A DNA stretch of 64,000 nucleotides, taken from Acidimicrobiaceae bacterium. Lineage in GTDB: Bacteria; Actinomycetota; Acidimicrobiia; Acidimicrobiales; Ilumatobacteraceae. The notes under the pieces were generated by a model, which worked only from the letters and a program-made list of their open reading frames with translations, was not told the DNA's origin and did not search any database. This document shows positions 1 through 8,310 of this stretch, piece by piece. The first letter of the stretch is position 1. Each line of letters opens with the position of its first letter. The DNA is taken from contig JACJWF010000001.1 of the NCBI GenBank assembly GCA_020637295.1, forward strand, positions 682,001 through 746,000, written 5' to 3'. The translations under genes were made by a program, and so were the position numbers.

Positions 1-1
1 C

Positions 2-1489
2 GCCGTGCACCTCACGTTCGAACCCGGCGCCCAGCGCAGCAGCTTCCCCGTGACCTGGCTGGCAACGCACCGCTACGACGTGCAGCGCCCACAGGCCTCC
101 GGCTGGACGGCCGACCGGGTGCAGCGGTGGGACCACGCCACCATGCAGGACCGCATCCCGGAGGCCACACTCGACGCACTGCGGGCCGACCGCCGTGCGC
201 TGGCCGACTGGCTGGGTGCGGTGGACCGGTTCGGCGTCGCGGTCGTGCACGACGTGCCCACGACGGCAGGGGCGCTGGTGGAGGTGGCCGACCTGTTCGG
301 CTATGTGCGCGAGACCAACTACGGCCGCTGGTTCGACGTGCGCAGCGAGGTGAACCCGAGCAACCTCGCCTACACCAACCTCGGCCTGCAGGCCCACACG
401 GACAACCCGTACCGGGACCCCGTGCCGACGCTGCAGCTGCTGGCCTGTCTGGAGAACACGGTGGAGGGTGGGGCGTCGACGGTGGTGGACGGCTTCGCCT
501 GCGCGGCGAGGCTGCAGGCCGACGATCCGGCGGGGTTCGCCCTGCTGGCCGGCCACCCCGCCCGCTTCGAGTACGCCGGGGCCGCCGACGTCTGCCTGCA
601 GTCGAAGCGGCCGGTCATCGAGCTCGGCCCGGACGGCGAACTGCTGGCTGTCCGGTTCAACAACCGGTCCACCGCACCGGTGGTCGACGTGCCGTTCGAC
701 GAGATGCCCGCCTACCTGGCAGCCCTCCGCCGCCTCGCCTCCTACGCGGACGACCCGGCCATGCACGTCACGTTCCGGCTGGCGCCCGGCGACCTGTTCA
801 TCGTGGACAACCAACGCGTGCTCCACGCCCGCTCGGCGTTCTCCGGTAGCGGCAGCCGCTGGCTGCAGGGGTGCTATGCCGACATAGACGGCCTGCGCTC
901 CACGCTCGCCACGCTGCGACGGGAGCTGGCGGTGGACGGCGTGATCGACCGCATCGTCGACGTCTTCGCCCGCCGCGGCGCGGAGGAGTACCTCGGCGAG
1001 CCCGTCTCGATGGCGCAGCACATGCTGCAGTCGGCCGCCGCAGCGGAGGCCGACGGCGCCGATCCCGAACTGGTGGTGGCAGCCCTGCTCCACGACATCG
1101 GCCATTTCACCGGCGAGCTCGGCACCTACTCGCCGGATGCCACCGTGGACCACCGGCACGAGATCGAGGGCGTGCGCGCCCTCACCGGTCGCATGCCGCA
1201 GCGGGTGATTGATTGCGTGCGCCTGCACGTGGCCGCCAAGCGCTACCTGTGCGCGGTGGAGCCCTCCTACTTCGCCCTCCTGTCACCGGCGTCGGTGCAC
1301 ACGCTGGAGCTCCAGGGCGGCCCGATGGCGGCCGACGAGGTGGCCGCGTTCGAGGCCGAACCGCACCATGCCGATGCGGTGCGGGTGCGCCGCTGGGACG
1401 AAGGAGGCAAGGATGCCGGCCGCGACGTGCCAGGGTTGGAGCACCACCTTGCGGCGCTGCGCACCCTCGCCCGCGCCGCGCTGACCTGA
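2..1489 (+). CDS. GBBH/TmpA-like 2OG dioxygenase fused to a PhnZ/TmpB-like HD oxygenase (5' partial)
   Basis: Bifunctional enzyme predicted to break a C-P bond. The N-terminal part is a TauD/gamma-butyrobetaine-hydroxylase-type Fe(II)/2-oxoglutarate dioxygenase: HTD at about residues 131-133 of the visible protein, distal His in NQRVLHAR. The C-terminal ~180 residues are an HD-fold protein of the mixed-valence diiron oxygenase type, with YLGEPVSMAQH, LLHDIGH, HEIEG and LHVAAKRYL in the order seen in PhnZ/TmpB. In known systems (PhnY*/PhnZ, TmpA/TmpB) the first enzyme hydroxylates an aminoethylphosphonate and the second cleaves it to phosphate and an amino acid; there they are separate proteins. 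The reading frame runs off the window and the dioxygenase N-terminal domain is incomplete, so the true start lies upstream. The substrate (2-AEP, trimethyl-AEP or other) cannot be told. The SDR follows 17 bases downstream. Confidence 0.85.
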   Translation, partial: AVHLTFEPGAQRSSFPVTWLATHRYDVQRPQASGWTADRVQRWDHATMQDRIPEATLDALRADRRALADWLGAVDRFGVAVVHDVPTTAGALVEVADLFGYVRETNYGRWFDVRSEVNPSNLAYTNLGLQAHTDNPYRDPVPTLQLLACLENTVEGGASTVVDGFACAARLQADDPAGFALLAGHPARFEYAGAADVCLQSKRPVIELGPDGELLAVRFNNRSTAPVVDVPFDEMPAYLAALRRLASYADDPAMHVTFRLAPGDLFIVDNQRVLHARSAFSGSGSRWLQGCYADIDGLRSTLATLRRELAVDGVIDRIVDVFARRGAEEYLGEPVSMAQHMLQSAAAAEADGADPELVVAALLHDIGHFTGELGTYSPDATVDHRHEIEGVRALTGRMPQRVIDCVRLHVAAKRYLCAVEPSYFALLSPASVHTLELQGGPMAADEVAAFEAEPHHADAVRVRRWDEGGKDAGRDVPGLEHHLAALRTLARAALT

Positions 1490-1506
1490 CGAACCGGAGG
1501 ATCACG

Positions 1507-2322
1507 ATGACACTCGACGGCACCACCGCATGGATCACCGGCGCCAGCTCCGGCATCGGCGCCGGCCTGGCGCGCGACCTCGCCGGCCGCGGCGCGTCGG
1601 TCGTGCTCTCCGGCCGCGACGAAGGCCGCCTGGCCGAGGTGGCTGCGACGCTGCCCACCGACAGCCTGGTCCTGCCGTTCGACGTCCGTGACGACGACGC
1701 GCTCGCCGCCGCGGCGGCCGCCGCCACCGCATGGAAGGGTGGGGTGGACCTCGCCGTCGCCAACGCCGGCATCTCGCAGCGGAGCATCGCCCTGCGCACC
1801 AGCATGGCCGTCTACCGCGAGATCATCGAGGTCGACCTGATCGCCCAGATCGCCTTCGCCCAGAGCCTCATCGGCCACATGGCCGAGCGGGGGAGCGGGC
1901 GGCTGGCCTTCGTGTCGTCCATCGCCGGCAAGGTCGGCGTGCCCGTCCGCACCGCCTACTGCGCGGCGAAGTTCGGGCTGGTGGGTTATGCGGACGCGCT
2001 GCGCGCCGAGCTCTCCCAGACCGGTGTGTCGGTCCACGTCATCTACCCCGGCTCGGTGGCCACGGCGGTCAGCCGCAACGCGCTCACGTCCGACGGCAGC
2101 AAGCGGGGCAAGAGCGACGCGGCGATCGACGGTGGCATCCCTGCCGACGAGGCCGCCGCCACCATGGTGGACGCGATGCTCGCTGGGCAGCGGGAGATCA
2201 TCGTCGCCCGCGGGATGGAGGAAGCAATGGGGGAGATGCGCCGCACCCCCGATGCGCTGCTGGACCAGGTGGCGGCGATGGTGGCCGCCGGCTACATCGA
2301 GCGGATGGAGGCCGACGGCTGA
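1507..2322 (+). CDS. Short-chain dehydrogenase/reductase (SDR)
   Basis: Classical NAD(P)-dependent SDR of 271 residues. TGASSGIG (residues 11-18) is the dinucleotide-binding loop, NAG follows in mid-protein, and Ser (FVSS) plus YCAAK form the catalytic Ser-Tyr-Lys set. The ATG is preceded by GGAGG seven bases upstream, which fixes the start; a longer open frame upstream has no such signal. It lies 17 bases behind the phosphonate fusion gene and may be co-transcribed, perhaps acting on an aldehyde or alcohol product. The substrate is not deducible. Confidence 0.9.
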   Translation: MTLDGTTAWITGASSGIGAGLARDLAGRGASVVLSGRDEGRLAEVAATLPTDSLVLPFDVRDDDALAAAAAAATAWKGGVDLAVANAGISQRSIALRTSMAVYREIIEVDLIAQIAFAQSLIGHMAERGSGRLAFVSSIAGKVGVPVRTAYCAAKFGLVGYADALRAELSQTGVSVHVIYPGSVATAVSRNALTSDGSKRGKSDAAIDGGIPADEAAATMVDAMLAGQREIIVARGMEEAMGEMRRTPDALLDQVAAMVAAGYIERMEADG

Positions 2323-2340
2323 CCGCCGAGGCCCGGACCG

Positions 2341-3399
2341 TCAGCCGCCCGTCGTCTGGTGGGTGAAGTCGGCGAAGTAGATCGCCAGCGCGCCGGCCAC
2401 CGACATGCCCGAGATCAACCAGAAGCGGATGATCACCTTCGTCTCCGCCCAGCCGCCCTGCTCGAAGTGGTGATGGATGGGGGAGATGCGGAACAGCCGC
2501 CGCTTCCGGCCCGAGGCCCGGAACACCGCCATCTGCAGCGCCACCGACCCGATCTCGATGACGTTGATCCCGCAGATCAGCGGGATCAGCAGCGACGTGT
2601 TGGTGGTCAGGCCTAGCAGCGCCAGCGCGGCGCCGAGCGACAACGCGCCGACATCGCCCATGAAGATGTCTGCCGGCGCGGCATTCCACCACAGGAACCC
2701 GGCACACGCACCGGCGAACGAGGCGGCGAACACGGTGAGGTCGTAGGGGTTGACGAGATCGGGGTAGACCGTGGGTGTGCGGAAGCCGAGGTAGGCGATC
2801 ACCGTGTAGGCCCCGAAGCCGAGGAGGGCAGCACCGGCGGCCAGGCCGTCCAGCCCGTCGGTGACGTTGACGGCGTTGGTGGTGGCGAACACCACCGAAC
2901 CTGCCCACAGCACCCAGGCGACGCGGCCGAAGTCCCACCCCGGCAGGGCGGCGCGCGTGAGCGAGATGCGGGTGTCGATGTCCGTCGCCGCCACCAGCAC
3001 CACGGCGATGCCGATGGCCATGGCCAGCGTGATCCACCCCTTGCGGCTCCACAGCACGCCGCGGTTGTGGCCGCTGCGCACCTTCAGCCAGTCGTCGATG
3101 AAGCCGATCCCGCCCATCACCAGCACCCCGCCCCAGACGATGAGGGTCTGGTTGCTGAACACCACCCCGGCGCGCACATGGCTGACCAGGTACCCGGCCA
3201 GCGCCGCAGCGACGATGGCGATGCCGCCCATCGTGGGCGTGCCCCGCTTGTGCAGGTGCTCGGGGGCGTTGAGGTTGGCGGCGTTCTTGGTGAGGATCGG
3301 CTGGCTCTGGCCACGGGACCGAAGGAAGCGGGCCATCCAGCCGGTGCCGGCCAGTGACACGGCGAGGGCCACGGCGGCGGCCAGCAGTGGGGCGATCAT
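2341..3399 (-). CDS. mraY: Phospho-N-acetylmuramoyl-pentapeptide transferase
   Basis: Polytopic inner-membrane transferase that joins UDP-MurNAc-pentapeptide to undecaprenyl phosphate to make lipid I. It has 352 residues and about ten membrane segments. Family motifs are present: TPTMGG near residue 55, FIDDWLK (first Asp pair), NAVNVTDGLDGLA, NAAPADIFMGDVGALSLGA and the SPIHHHFE cytoplasmic loop. It sits alone, away from any mur/fts genes visible here, and diverges from the Rrf2 gene. It is either a second mraY or the only one outside the dcw cluster; the window cannot decide. All key acidic residues look intact, so it should be active. Confidence 0.93.
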   Translation of the reverse strand: MIAPLLAAAVALAVSLAGTGWMARFLRSRGQSQPILTKNAANLNAPEHLHKRGTPTMGGIAIVAAALAGYLVSHVRAGVVFSNQTLIVWGGVLVMGGIGFIDDWLKVRSGHNRGVLWSRKGWITLAMAIGIAVVLVAATDIDTRISLTRAALPGWDFGRVAWVLWAGSVVFATTNAVNVTDGLDGLAAGAALLGFGAYTVIAYLGFRTPTVYPDLVNPYDLTVFAASFAGACAGFLWWNAAPADIFMGDVGALSLGAALALLGLTTNTSLLIPLICGINVIEIGSVALQMAVFRASGRKRRLFRISPIHHHFEQGGWAETKVIIRFWLISGMSVAGALAIYFADFTHQTTGG

Positions 3400-3470
3400 C
3401 GGCAGCGTCCTCGGGTCGGGGTCATGGCGCTCGTGGGTTCGACGGTACGCCCGCGGCAGAGGGGTCGCGA

Positions 3471-3484
3471 GGGTCGTTCGGCCC
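3471..3484 (+). promoter_or_regulatory. Imperfect palindrome upstream of the Rrf2 gene (possible DosR-like site)
   Basis: GGGTCGTTCGGCCC lies 35 bases before the Rrf2 start and resembles the GGGAC-N4-GTCCC layout of actinobacterial DosR boxes, with three mismatches. Weak by itself; noted because a better match lies upstream of cydA and both operons concern hypoxia or NO. Confidence 0.25.
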
Positions 3485-3519
3485 TATCACCGCGGACGTC
3501 AATCCATAAGTCTTTCACT

Positions 3520-3924
3520 ATGAGACTGGAAGTCACCCGCCGGGCGGACCTCGCCGTGCGCGCCCTGGTCGCCTTGGAGGGCGCCGCCACCAGGGTGAAG
3601 GCGCCCGTGCTGGCCGAGACGCTGGGCACCACGCCCGGCTTCGTCGCCCAGGTGATGGCACCGCTGGTGCACGCCGAATGGGTGGCGTCCGACCCCGGCC
3701 CCACGGGTGGCTACTCGCTGCGGGTAGCGCTCGGCGGTGTCAGCGTGCTCGCCGTGATCGAGGCGGTGGACGGAGCCACCGATCAGGGCCGTTGCGTCGT
3801 GGAGGACAGGGCGTGCGACGGCAGCCACCCCTGCGCCCTGCATGCCGCCTGGGCATCGGCCAGGGCCGACCTCACCGGGCGGCTCGCTGCCACGCCCGTT
3901 GCGTCGCTGGTGGCGGGGCGATGA
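3520..3924 (+). CDS. Rrf2-family iron-sulfur transcriptional regulator
   Basis: Rrf2 winged-helix regulator of 134 residues, starting MRLEVTRRADLAVRALVALE. The helix-turn-helix covers about residues 25-65 and includes TPGFVAQVMAPL. Near the C terminus three cysteines (RC, AC, PC; spacing C-x6-C-x5-C) match the cluster-binding loop of NsrR/IscR types, so it probably senses NO, oxidants or cluster supply. The start was chosen because the Rrf2 fold begins exactly there. Its stop overlaps the ATG of the YwiC-like gene, and the NO-repair gene ric follows, so the likely role is an NsrR-like regulator of its own operon (inference from neighbours). Confidence 0.88.
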   Translation: MRLEVTRRADLAVRALVALEGAATRVKAPVLAETLGTTPGFVAQVMAPLVHAEWVASDPGPTGGYSLRVALGGVSVLAVIEAVDGATDQGRCVVEDRACDGSHPCALHAAWASARADLTGRLAATPVASLVAGR

Positions 3925-4733
3925 GCGCGCCGGCGGCCGAGGCGCCGGTGGCCGCGGAGCGGTCGGCGTGGCGGGCGGTCGCGCTGCCGAGCGAGCACGG
4001 CGGCTGGGGGCTGACGCTGGAGCCCGTGCTGCTCGGTCTGCTCGCCGCCTGGTCGTGGGCCGGCCTGGCCCTCGGGGTCGCCGCGTTCACCGCGTTCCTG
4101 GCCCGCACCCCGGCCAAGCTCGTGGCGGTGGATGTCCGCCGCGGGCGGTGGCTGCCACGAACCCGCATGGCGCTCGGCGTGGCGGTGGCCGAGGGGCTGG
4201 TCATCGCCGCCCTCGCCCTCGCTGCAACGTTGTCGGCCGGGTGGCGCTGGTCGCCGGCAGTTGCCGTCGCCCTCCCGCTCGTCGCGGTGGAGTGGTGGTT
4301 CGACATCCGCAGCCGTGGTCGCCGCATGGTGCCCGAACTGTGCGGCGCCATCGGCGTGGCTGCGGCTGCGTCGGCGGTGGTGCTGGCCGGTGGCGGCAGT
4401 GCCCGCCGGGCCGCTGCGGTGTGGCTGGTGCTGGCGGCACGCTCCGTGGGCGCCATCCCGTTCGTGCGTGCCCAGATCTTCCGTGCCCGCCGCGGCATCA
4501 CGGCCGTCCTCGCCTCCGACGTCGCCCAGTCGGTCTCCGTCGTCGTCGCCGCCGTCGCGGTGGCCCTCGATCACCGGACACTCGCCGGCGCGGTCGGTGT
4601 GGCCGTACTGGCCGTCGCCCAGGCCGCGTGGTCGCGCCGCGACCCACCCCCCGTGAAGACCCTCGGCATCCGCCAGATGCTGCTGGGGCTCGCACTCGTC
4701 GCCGTCACTGCGATCGGCATTCATCTCACCTGA
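3921..4733 (+). CDS. YwiC-like multipass membrane protein
   Basis: Membrane protein of 270 residues with about eight hydrophobic segments. The N-terminal LPSEHGGWG matches the (P)xEHGGWG signature of the YwiC-like family. Family members often sit with nitrate/nitrite or anaerobic-respiration genes, but their biochemical role is not established. Translationally coupled to the Rrf2 gene (ATGA overlap) and 17 bases before ric. The C-terminal part contains VKTLGIRQM followed by a last membrane helix. Family assignment is good; no function is claimed. Confidence 0.8.
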   Translation: MSAPAAEAPVAAERSAWRAVALPSEHGGWGLTLEPVLLGLLAAWSWAGLALGVAAFTAFLARTPAKLVAVDVRRGRWLPRTRMALGVAVAEGLVIAALALAATLSAGWRWSPAVAVALPLVAVEWWFDIRSRGRRMVPELCGAIGVAAAASAVVLAGGGSARRAAAVWLVLAARSVGAIPFVRAQIFRARRGITAVLASDVAQSVSVVVAAVAVALDHRTLAGAVGVAVLAVAQAAWSRRDPPPVKTLGIRQMLLGLALVAVTAIGIHLT

Positions 4734-4750
4734 CTCCGTTGGAGGCCCAC

Positions 4751-5458
4751 ATGTCCCCCGTCACCCGTCCCGACGACAGCTCGATCGCCGCCATGGTCAT
4801 CGCCAACCCCGCAGCGGCCCTGGTGTTCGAGCGCCACGGCATCGACTACTGCTGCCGCGGGCGGCGCACCCTGGCCGAGGCCTGCGCCGACAGTGGCGTG
4901 GACGCGGCGGTGCTGGCCGCGGAGGTGGCCGGCCTCGGCTCTGACTCCGCCGTGGCCCTGCCGGACGATGTGGCCGGTCTGATCGACCACATCGTCGGCA
5001 GCCACCATGTGTTCCTGCGTGACACGCTGCCTCGGCTGCGCGAGCTGATGGACAAGGTGGTGGCCGCGCACGGCGCCGCGCACCCCGAGGTCCAGCGGGT
5101 GTCCACCCTGCTCACCGAGATCGACGACGACCTGATGCCCCACCTGTTGAAGGAGGAGCAGATCCTGTTCCCGATCAGCCTGGAACTGCTCCGGGCGACA
5201 GGCCCGACCGAGTTCCACTGTGGCTCCGTGCGCAACCCGATCAGCGTGATGCTGATGGAACACGACCGTGTCGGCGAGTTGCTGGCCGCGCTGCGCGACG
5301 CAACCGACGCCTACACGCCCCCGGCCGACGCCTGCCCGACATGGCATGCGCTGTACACCGGCCTGGCGGAGCTGGAGGCGGACACCCACCGCCACGTCCA
5401 TGCGGAGAACAATGTGCTGTTCCCGATGGTCGTGGCGGCGGAGACCGCGTTGGGTTGA
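4751..5458 (+). CDS. ric: Iron-sulfur cluster repair di-iron protein (RIC/YtfE/ScdA)
   Basis: Cytoplasmic di-iron hemerythrin-like protein that repairs iron-sulfur clusters damaged by NO or peroxide. It has 235 residues. The N-terminal ScdA_N/DUF542 domain (residues ~10-60) contains HGIDYCCRG with the tandem cysteines. Hemerythrin-like helices follow with metal-ligand candidates HIVGSHH, HLLKEEQILFP, EHDRVGE and HRHVHAENNVLFP. The start has GGAG about seven bases upstream. As last gene of the Rrf2-YwiC-ric operon, its context supports an NO or iron-sulfur stress response. Confidence 0.95.
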   Translation: MSPVTRPDDSSIAAMVIANPAAALVFERHGIDYCCRGRRTLAEACADSGVDAAVLAAEVAGLGSDSAVALPDDVAGLIDHIVGSHHVFLRDTLPRLRELMDKVVAAHGAAHPEVQRVSTLLTEIDDDLMPHLLKEEQILFPISLELLRATGPTEFHCGSVRNPISVMLMEHDRVGELLAALRDATDAYTPPADACPTWHALYTGLAELEADTHRHVHAENNVLFPMVVAAETALG

Positions 5459-5462
5459 CCGC

Positions 5463-6146
5463 TCAGGCGTTCCGTTGGCGGCGGCGGGTGACCCCGATGG
5501 TCGCCACGCCCGCTGCGACCGCGACGACGGCGAGGAGTGCGGTGGGGGTGGACGACGAGCCGGTCTCCGGCAACGCACCGCCCACTCCGCCGGCGCCGGT
5601 GGACGGCGCGGAGGTGCCCTGCGGATCGGTGGGCGCCGGATCGGTCTGGGCGGGGATCGTCGGGTCGGTGCCGTTGGTGACGCACTGCTCGATGGTGGCC
5701 GTGATGGCGTAGAGCGCCTGCACGTCGAAGGAGCTGAGATCGAAGATGTGCGAGTTGCCGTAGGTCTCGGGGTAGCTGTACGTGATCGCTGCCCCGCCGC
5801 CGTTGCTGTTGATGTACCAGAGTCGAGTGGAGATCAGGTGCCAGTCGCCACCGCTCGGCACGGTGACGCCGATGTCGGCGCTGCTGTCGTCCCAGATCAC
5901 GTCCCAGGTGAACTGGGCGCCGTACGTGTTGGGGGTGGCGCCGGACGTGCCGAACGCGTCGGCGGCAGTGGGGTTGACGAAGCCGGTCGCCTCGATCGTG
6001 GCCGTGACGCTGGCGCCGGGGCACTCGAGCGGCGAGGCGGCGTCGGCGCCGGTGGCCGGCGCGCCGGCGGCGAACACCGCTGCTGCACACGCGGCCGTGA
6101 CCAGACGCATCCGGTGGCGGACAGGTGAGGGGGTGGTGGTGAACAT
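5463..6146 (-). CDS. LPXTG-anchored secreted protein
   Basis: Secreted protein of 227 residues, likely sortase-anchored. The signal peptide has a basic start (TPSPVRHRMRL), a hydrophobic stretch and AGA/ADA cleavage options. The mature region is beta-rich with several cysteines. A Thr/Pro/Ala-rich linker precedes LPETG, then a hydrophobic helix and the basic tail TRRRQRNA, a complete cell-wall sorting signal. Start chosen because GGAGG sits six bases before this ATG. No enzymatic motif seen. A second protein of the same architecture lies beside the P-type ATPase gene on the other side of the element. Confidence 0.8.
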   Translation of the reverse strand: MFTTTPSPVRHRMRLVTAACAAAVFAAGAPATGADAASPLECPGASVTATIEATGFVNPTAADAFGTSGATPNTYGAQFTWDVIWDDSSADIGVTVPSGGDWHLISTRLWYINSNGGGAAITYSYPETYGNSHIFDLSSFDVQALYAITATIEQCVTNGTDPTIPAQTDPAPTDPQGTSAPSTGAGGVGGALPETGSSSTPTALLAVVAVAAGVATIGVTRRRQRNA

Positions 6147-6408
6147 GAGCATCCTCCCGTGATGCGGTTGGGTTGTGGCTGGAGCCGGCCGGTTCAGCCC
6201 AGGGGTGCCGGCCGGGCGACGCGGCACAGACGATGTACCAGTGGGAGTGCACTGCCGACGAAGCGCCGGGCCGCCGAAGAGGCCGCAGGATCAATTCGGT
6301 TTCGGCATGTCACATCCCATCGCGAAACTCGCTGTGACATGCCACCGAACGTACCACGCTGCCGTTCGGTGAAGGTCGCTGCGGTACCGTCGGCGTGGGA
6401 GGTGGCCC

Positions 6409-7104
6409 ATGGGGGATCAGGTGCTGCTGGAACGCGACGGGCCGCGGGCGGAGGTCGTGCTCAACCGGCCGGAACGCAAGAACGCAGTGGTGCAGCCGAT
6501 GGCCGAGGAACTGGCGGTGGCGTTCGCCGCGGCGGGCAGCGACCCCGAGGTGCGGGCCGTGGTGCTGCGCGGCGCGGGTGGATCGTTCTGCTCGGGCATC
6601 GACCTCAAGGTGGCCGGCAGCGATCTGCGCGCCGAGCCGATCACCGCCTGGGCGGCCGTCCACGCGGCCCGCTACCGCTGCCGGCCGCCGGTGGTGGTGG
6701 CCGTCGAGCGCTTCGCCATCAACGCCGGCGCGGCGCTGGCGCTCAGCGGCGACCTCGTGGTGATGGGGGAGTCCGCCTTCCTCCAGGTCAGCGAGATGGC
6801 CATGGGCGTGGCAGCGCCGATGTGCCAGGCGTGGTTGCACTTGCGCGGCCACAGCCCGGCGGTGGCCGACCGGCTGACGTTCCTGGCGGACCGCGTCCCC
6901 GCTGCCGAGGCGCTGCACCTGGGGCTGGTCACCGAGGTGGTGGCCGACGGCGAGGTGGTGCCGCGGGCGCGTGAGTTGGCGGACCGGATTGCCGGCTACC
7001 CGCCGGCCGGCCCGGCAGGCGTGGCTGCGGTCTGGCGGCGCCTGCGCGGTGAGCTGGACGACCCGGAGGCCTGGTTCGCCGCGCTGACGGAGCGTGCCCG
7101 GTGA
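6409..7104 (+). CDS. Enoyl-CoA hydratase/isomerase family protein
   Basis: Crotonase-fold protein of 231 residues, slightly short for the family (usually ~255-265). GSFCSGIDLK is the first oxyanion/CoA-binding loop and NAGAALALSGDLVV corresponds to the second; the usual catalytic Glu positions are not both obvious, so hydratase versus isomerase cannot be set. Start has GGAGG upstream. Its TGA overlaps the GTG of the acyl-CoA dehydrogenase gene, so the two are coupled and probably act in one CoA-ester degradation route. Confidence 0.85.
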   Translation: MGDQVLLERDGPRAEVVLNRPERKNAVVQPMAEELAVAFAAAGSDPEVRAVVLRGAGGSFCSGIDLKVAGSDLRAEPITAWAAVHAARYRCRPPVVVAVERFAINAGAALALSGDLVVMGESAFLQVSEMAMGVAAPMCQAWLHLRGHSPAVADRLTFLADRVPAAEALHLGLVTEVVADGEVVPRARELADRIAGYPPAGPAGVAAVWRRLRGELDDPEAWFAALTERAR

Positions 7105-8309
7105 GCGAGGTGGAGGACTTCCGCGCCGAGGTCCGAGCGTTCTTCGACGGCGTGCCGTCGGTCATGGACGCCGCCGCGCCACCGCCCGAGGAAGGCGACG
7201 ACGGCCCGGCCATCGTGCTGCGGGCCAAGGCGTGGCGCGCCGCACTGTTCGACGCCGGGCTGGCGGCGTTCTCCTACCCGGTGGCGTTCGGCGGTCGCGA
7301 CGACCGGCCCGACCTGGCCGCCGTCTACCAGCAGGAGAGCCATGGGCGGGTGCCGCCGGAGGACGCCGTCTTCGGGATCGGCGTGGGCATGGCACTGCCG
7401 GTGCTGCGCGACCACGGGACCGACGAGTTGCGGGCGCGGTTCCTGCCGCCCGGTCTGCGCGGCGACGAGGTGTGGTGCCAGCTGTACTCGGAGCCCAACG
7501 CCGGCTCGGACCTGGCGTCGCTGGCCACCCGTGCCGTGCGCGACGGTGACGAGTGGGTGGTCACCGGGCAGAAGGTCTGGACCTCGGGCGCGCACCGCGC
7601 GGACCTGGCGATCCTCCTGGCCCGCACCGACCCCACACTGCCGAAGCACCGTGGCATCACCATGCTCGTGCTGCCGATGGGTCAGCCGGGCGTCACCGTC
7701 CGCCCGCTGCGGCAGATGACCGGCGTGGCCGAGTTCAACGAGGTCTTCATGGACGAAGCCCGCGTGCCGGCGGACTGGGTGATCGGCGACGTCAACGACG
7801 GGTGGCGGATGGCCACGGCCCTCCTCGCCCACGAGCGGGTGGCCACGGGCACGGCCAGCGTGGGCGGCAGCCGCGACGAGCAGCGCAAGGCCGGCCGCAA
7901 CCCGCTGCCCGCCAAGCAGCTGATCGAGCTGGCCCGGCGTGCCGGCCGCGCCGGCGACCCGAACGTGCGCCAGCAGCTGGCCACGGCGTGGACGGGGGAG
8001 CGGATCATGGGGTGGCTGGGGCGCCGGCGTGCCCACCCGTCGATCGGCAAGCTGTGGCGCACGAAGCAGGGCCGCTACGCCGCCGACGTGGCCGCGGCGT
8101 TGCAGTTCCCGGCCGGCGTGGCGTGGGAGGCCGACGATGTGACCGCCGACTACTGGCAGTACCACGTGGTCAACTGCCGGGGCATGTCGCTGGGCGGTGG
8201 CACCGACGAGATCCAGCGCAACACGCTCGGCGAGCGGGCACTCGGCCTGCCGAAAGAGCCCGGTGGCGACGGCGAGGTGCCCTACAAGGACCTGCTGCGC
8301 AACGTGTGA
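7101..8309 (+). CDS. Acyl-CoA dehydrogenase
   Basis: FAD-dependent acyl-CoA dehydrogenase of 402 residues, oxidising an acyl-CoA at the alpha-beta bond. Visible family blocks: WCQLYSEPNAGSDLASL (FAD/substrate loop), VTGQKVWTSGAH, an insert around VPADWVIGDVNDGWRMA, and the C-terminal GGGTDEIQRNTLGERALGLP. Starts with GTG overlapping the hydratase stop. Chain length and substrate unknown. The C-terminal signature resembles actinobacterial FadE proteins of sterol or branched-chain catabolism, a weak hint only. Confidence 0.9.
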   Translation: MSEVEDFRAEVRAFFDGVPSVMDAAAPPPEEGDDGPAIVLRAKAWRAALFDAGLAAFSYPVAFGGRDDRPDLAAVYQQESHGRVPPEDAVFGIGVGMALPVLRDHGTDELRARFLPPGLRGDEVWCQLYSEPNAGSDLASLATRAVRDGDEWVVTGQKVWTSGAHRADLAILLARTDPTLPKHRGITMLVLPMGQPGVTVRPLRQMTGVAEFNEVFMDEARVPADWVIGDVNDGWRMATALLAHERVATGTASVGGSRDEQRKAGRNPLPAKQLIELARRAGRAGDPNVRQQLATAWTGERIMGWLGRRRAHPSIGKLWRTKQGRYAADVAAALQFPAGVAWEADDVTADYWQYHVVNCRGMSLGGGTDEIQRNTLGERALGLPKEPGGDGEVPYKDLLRNV

Positions 8310-8310
8310 G

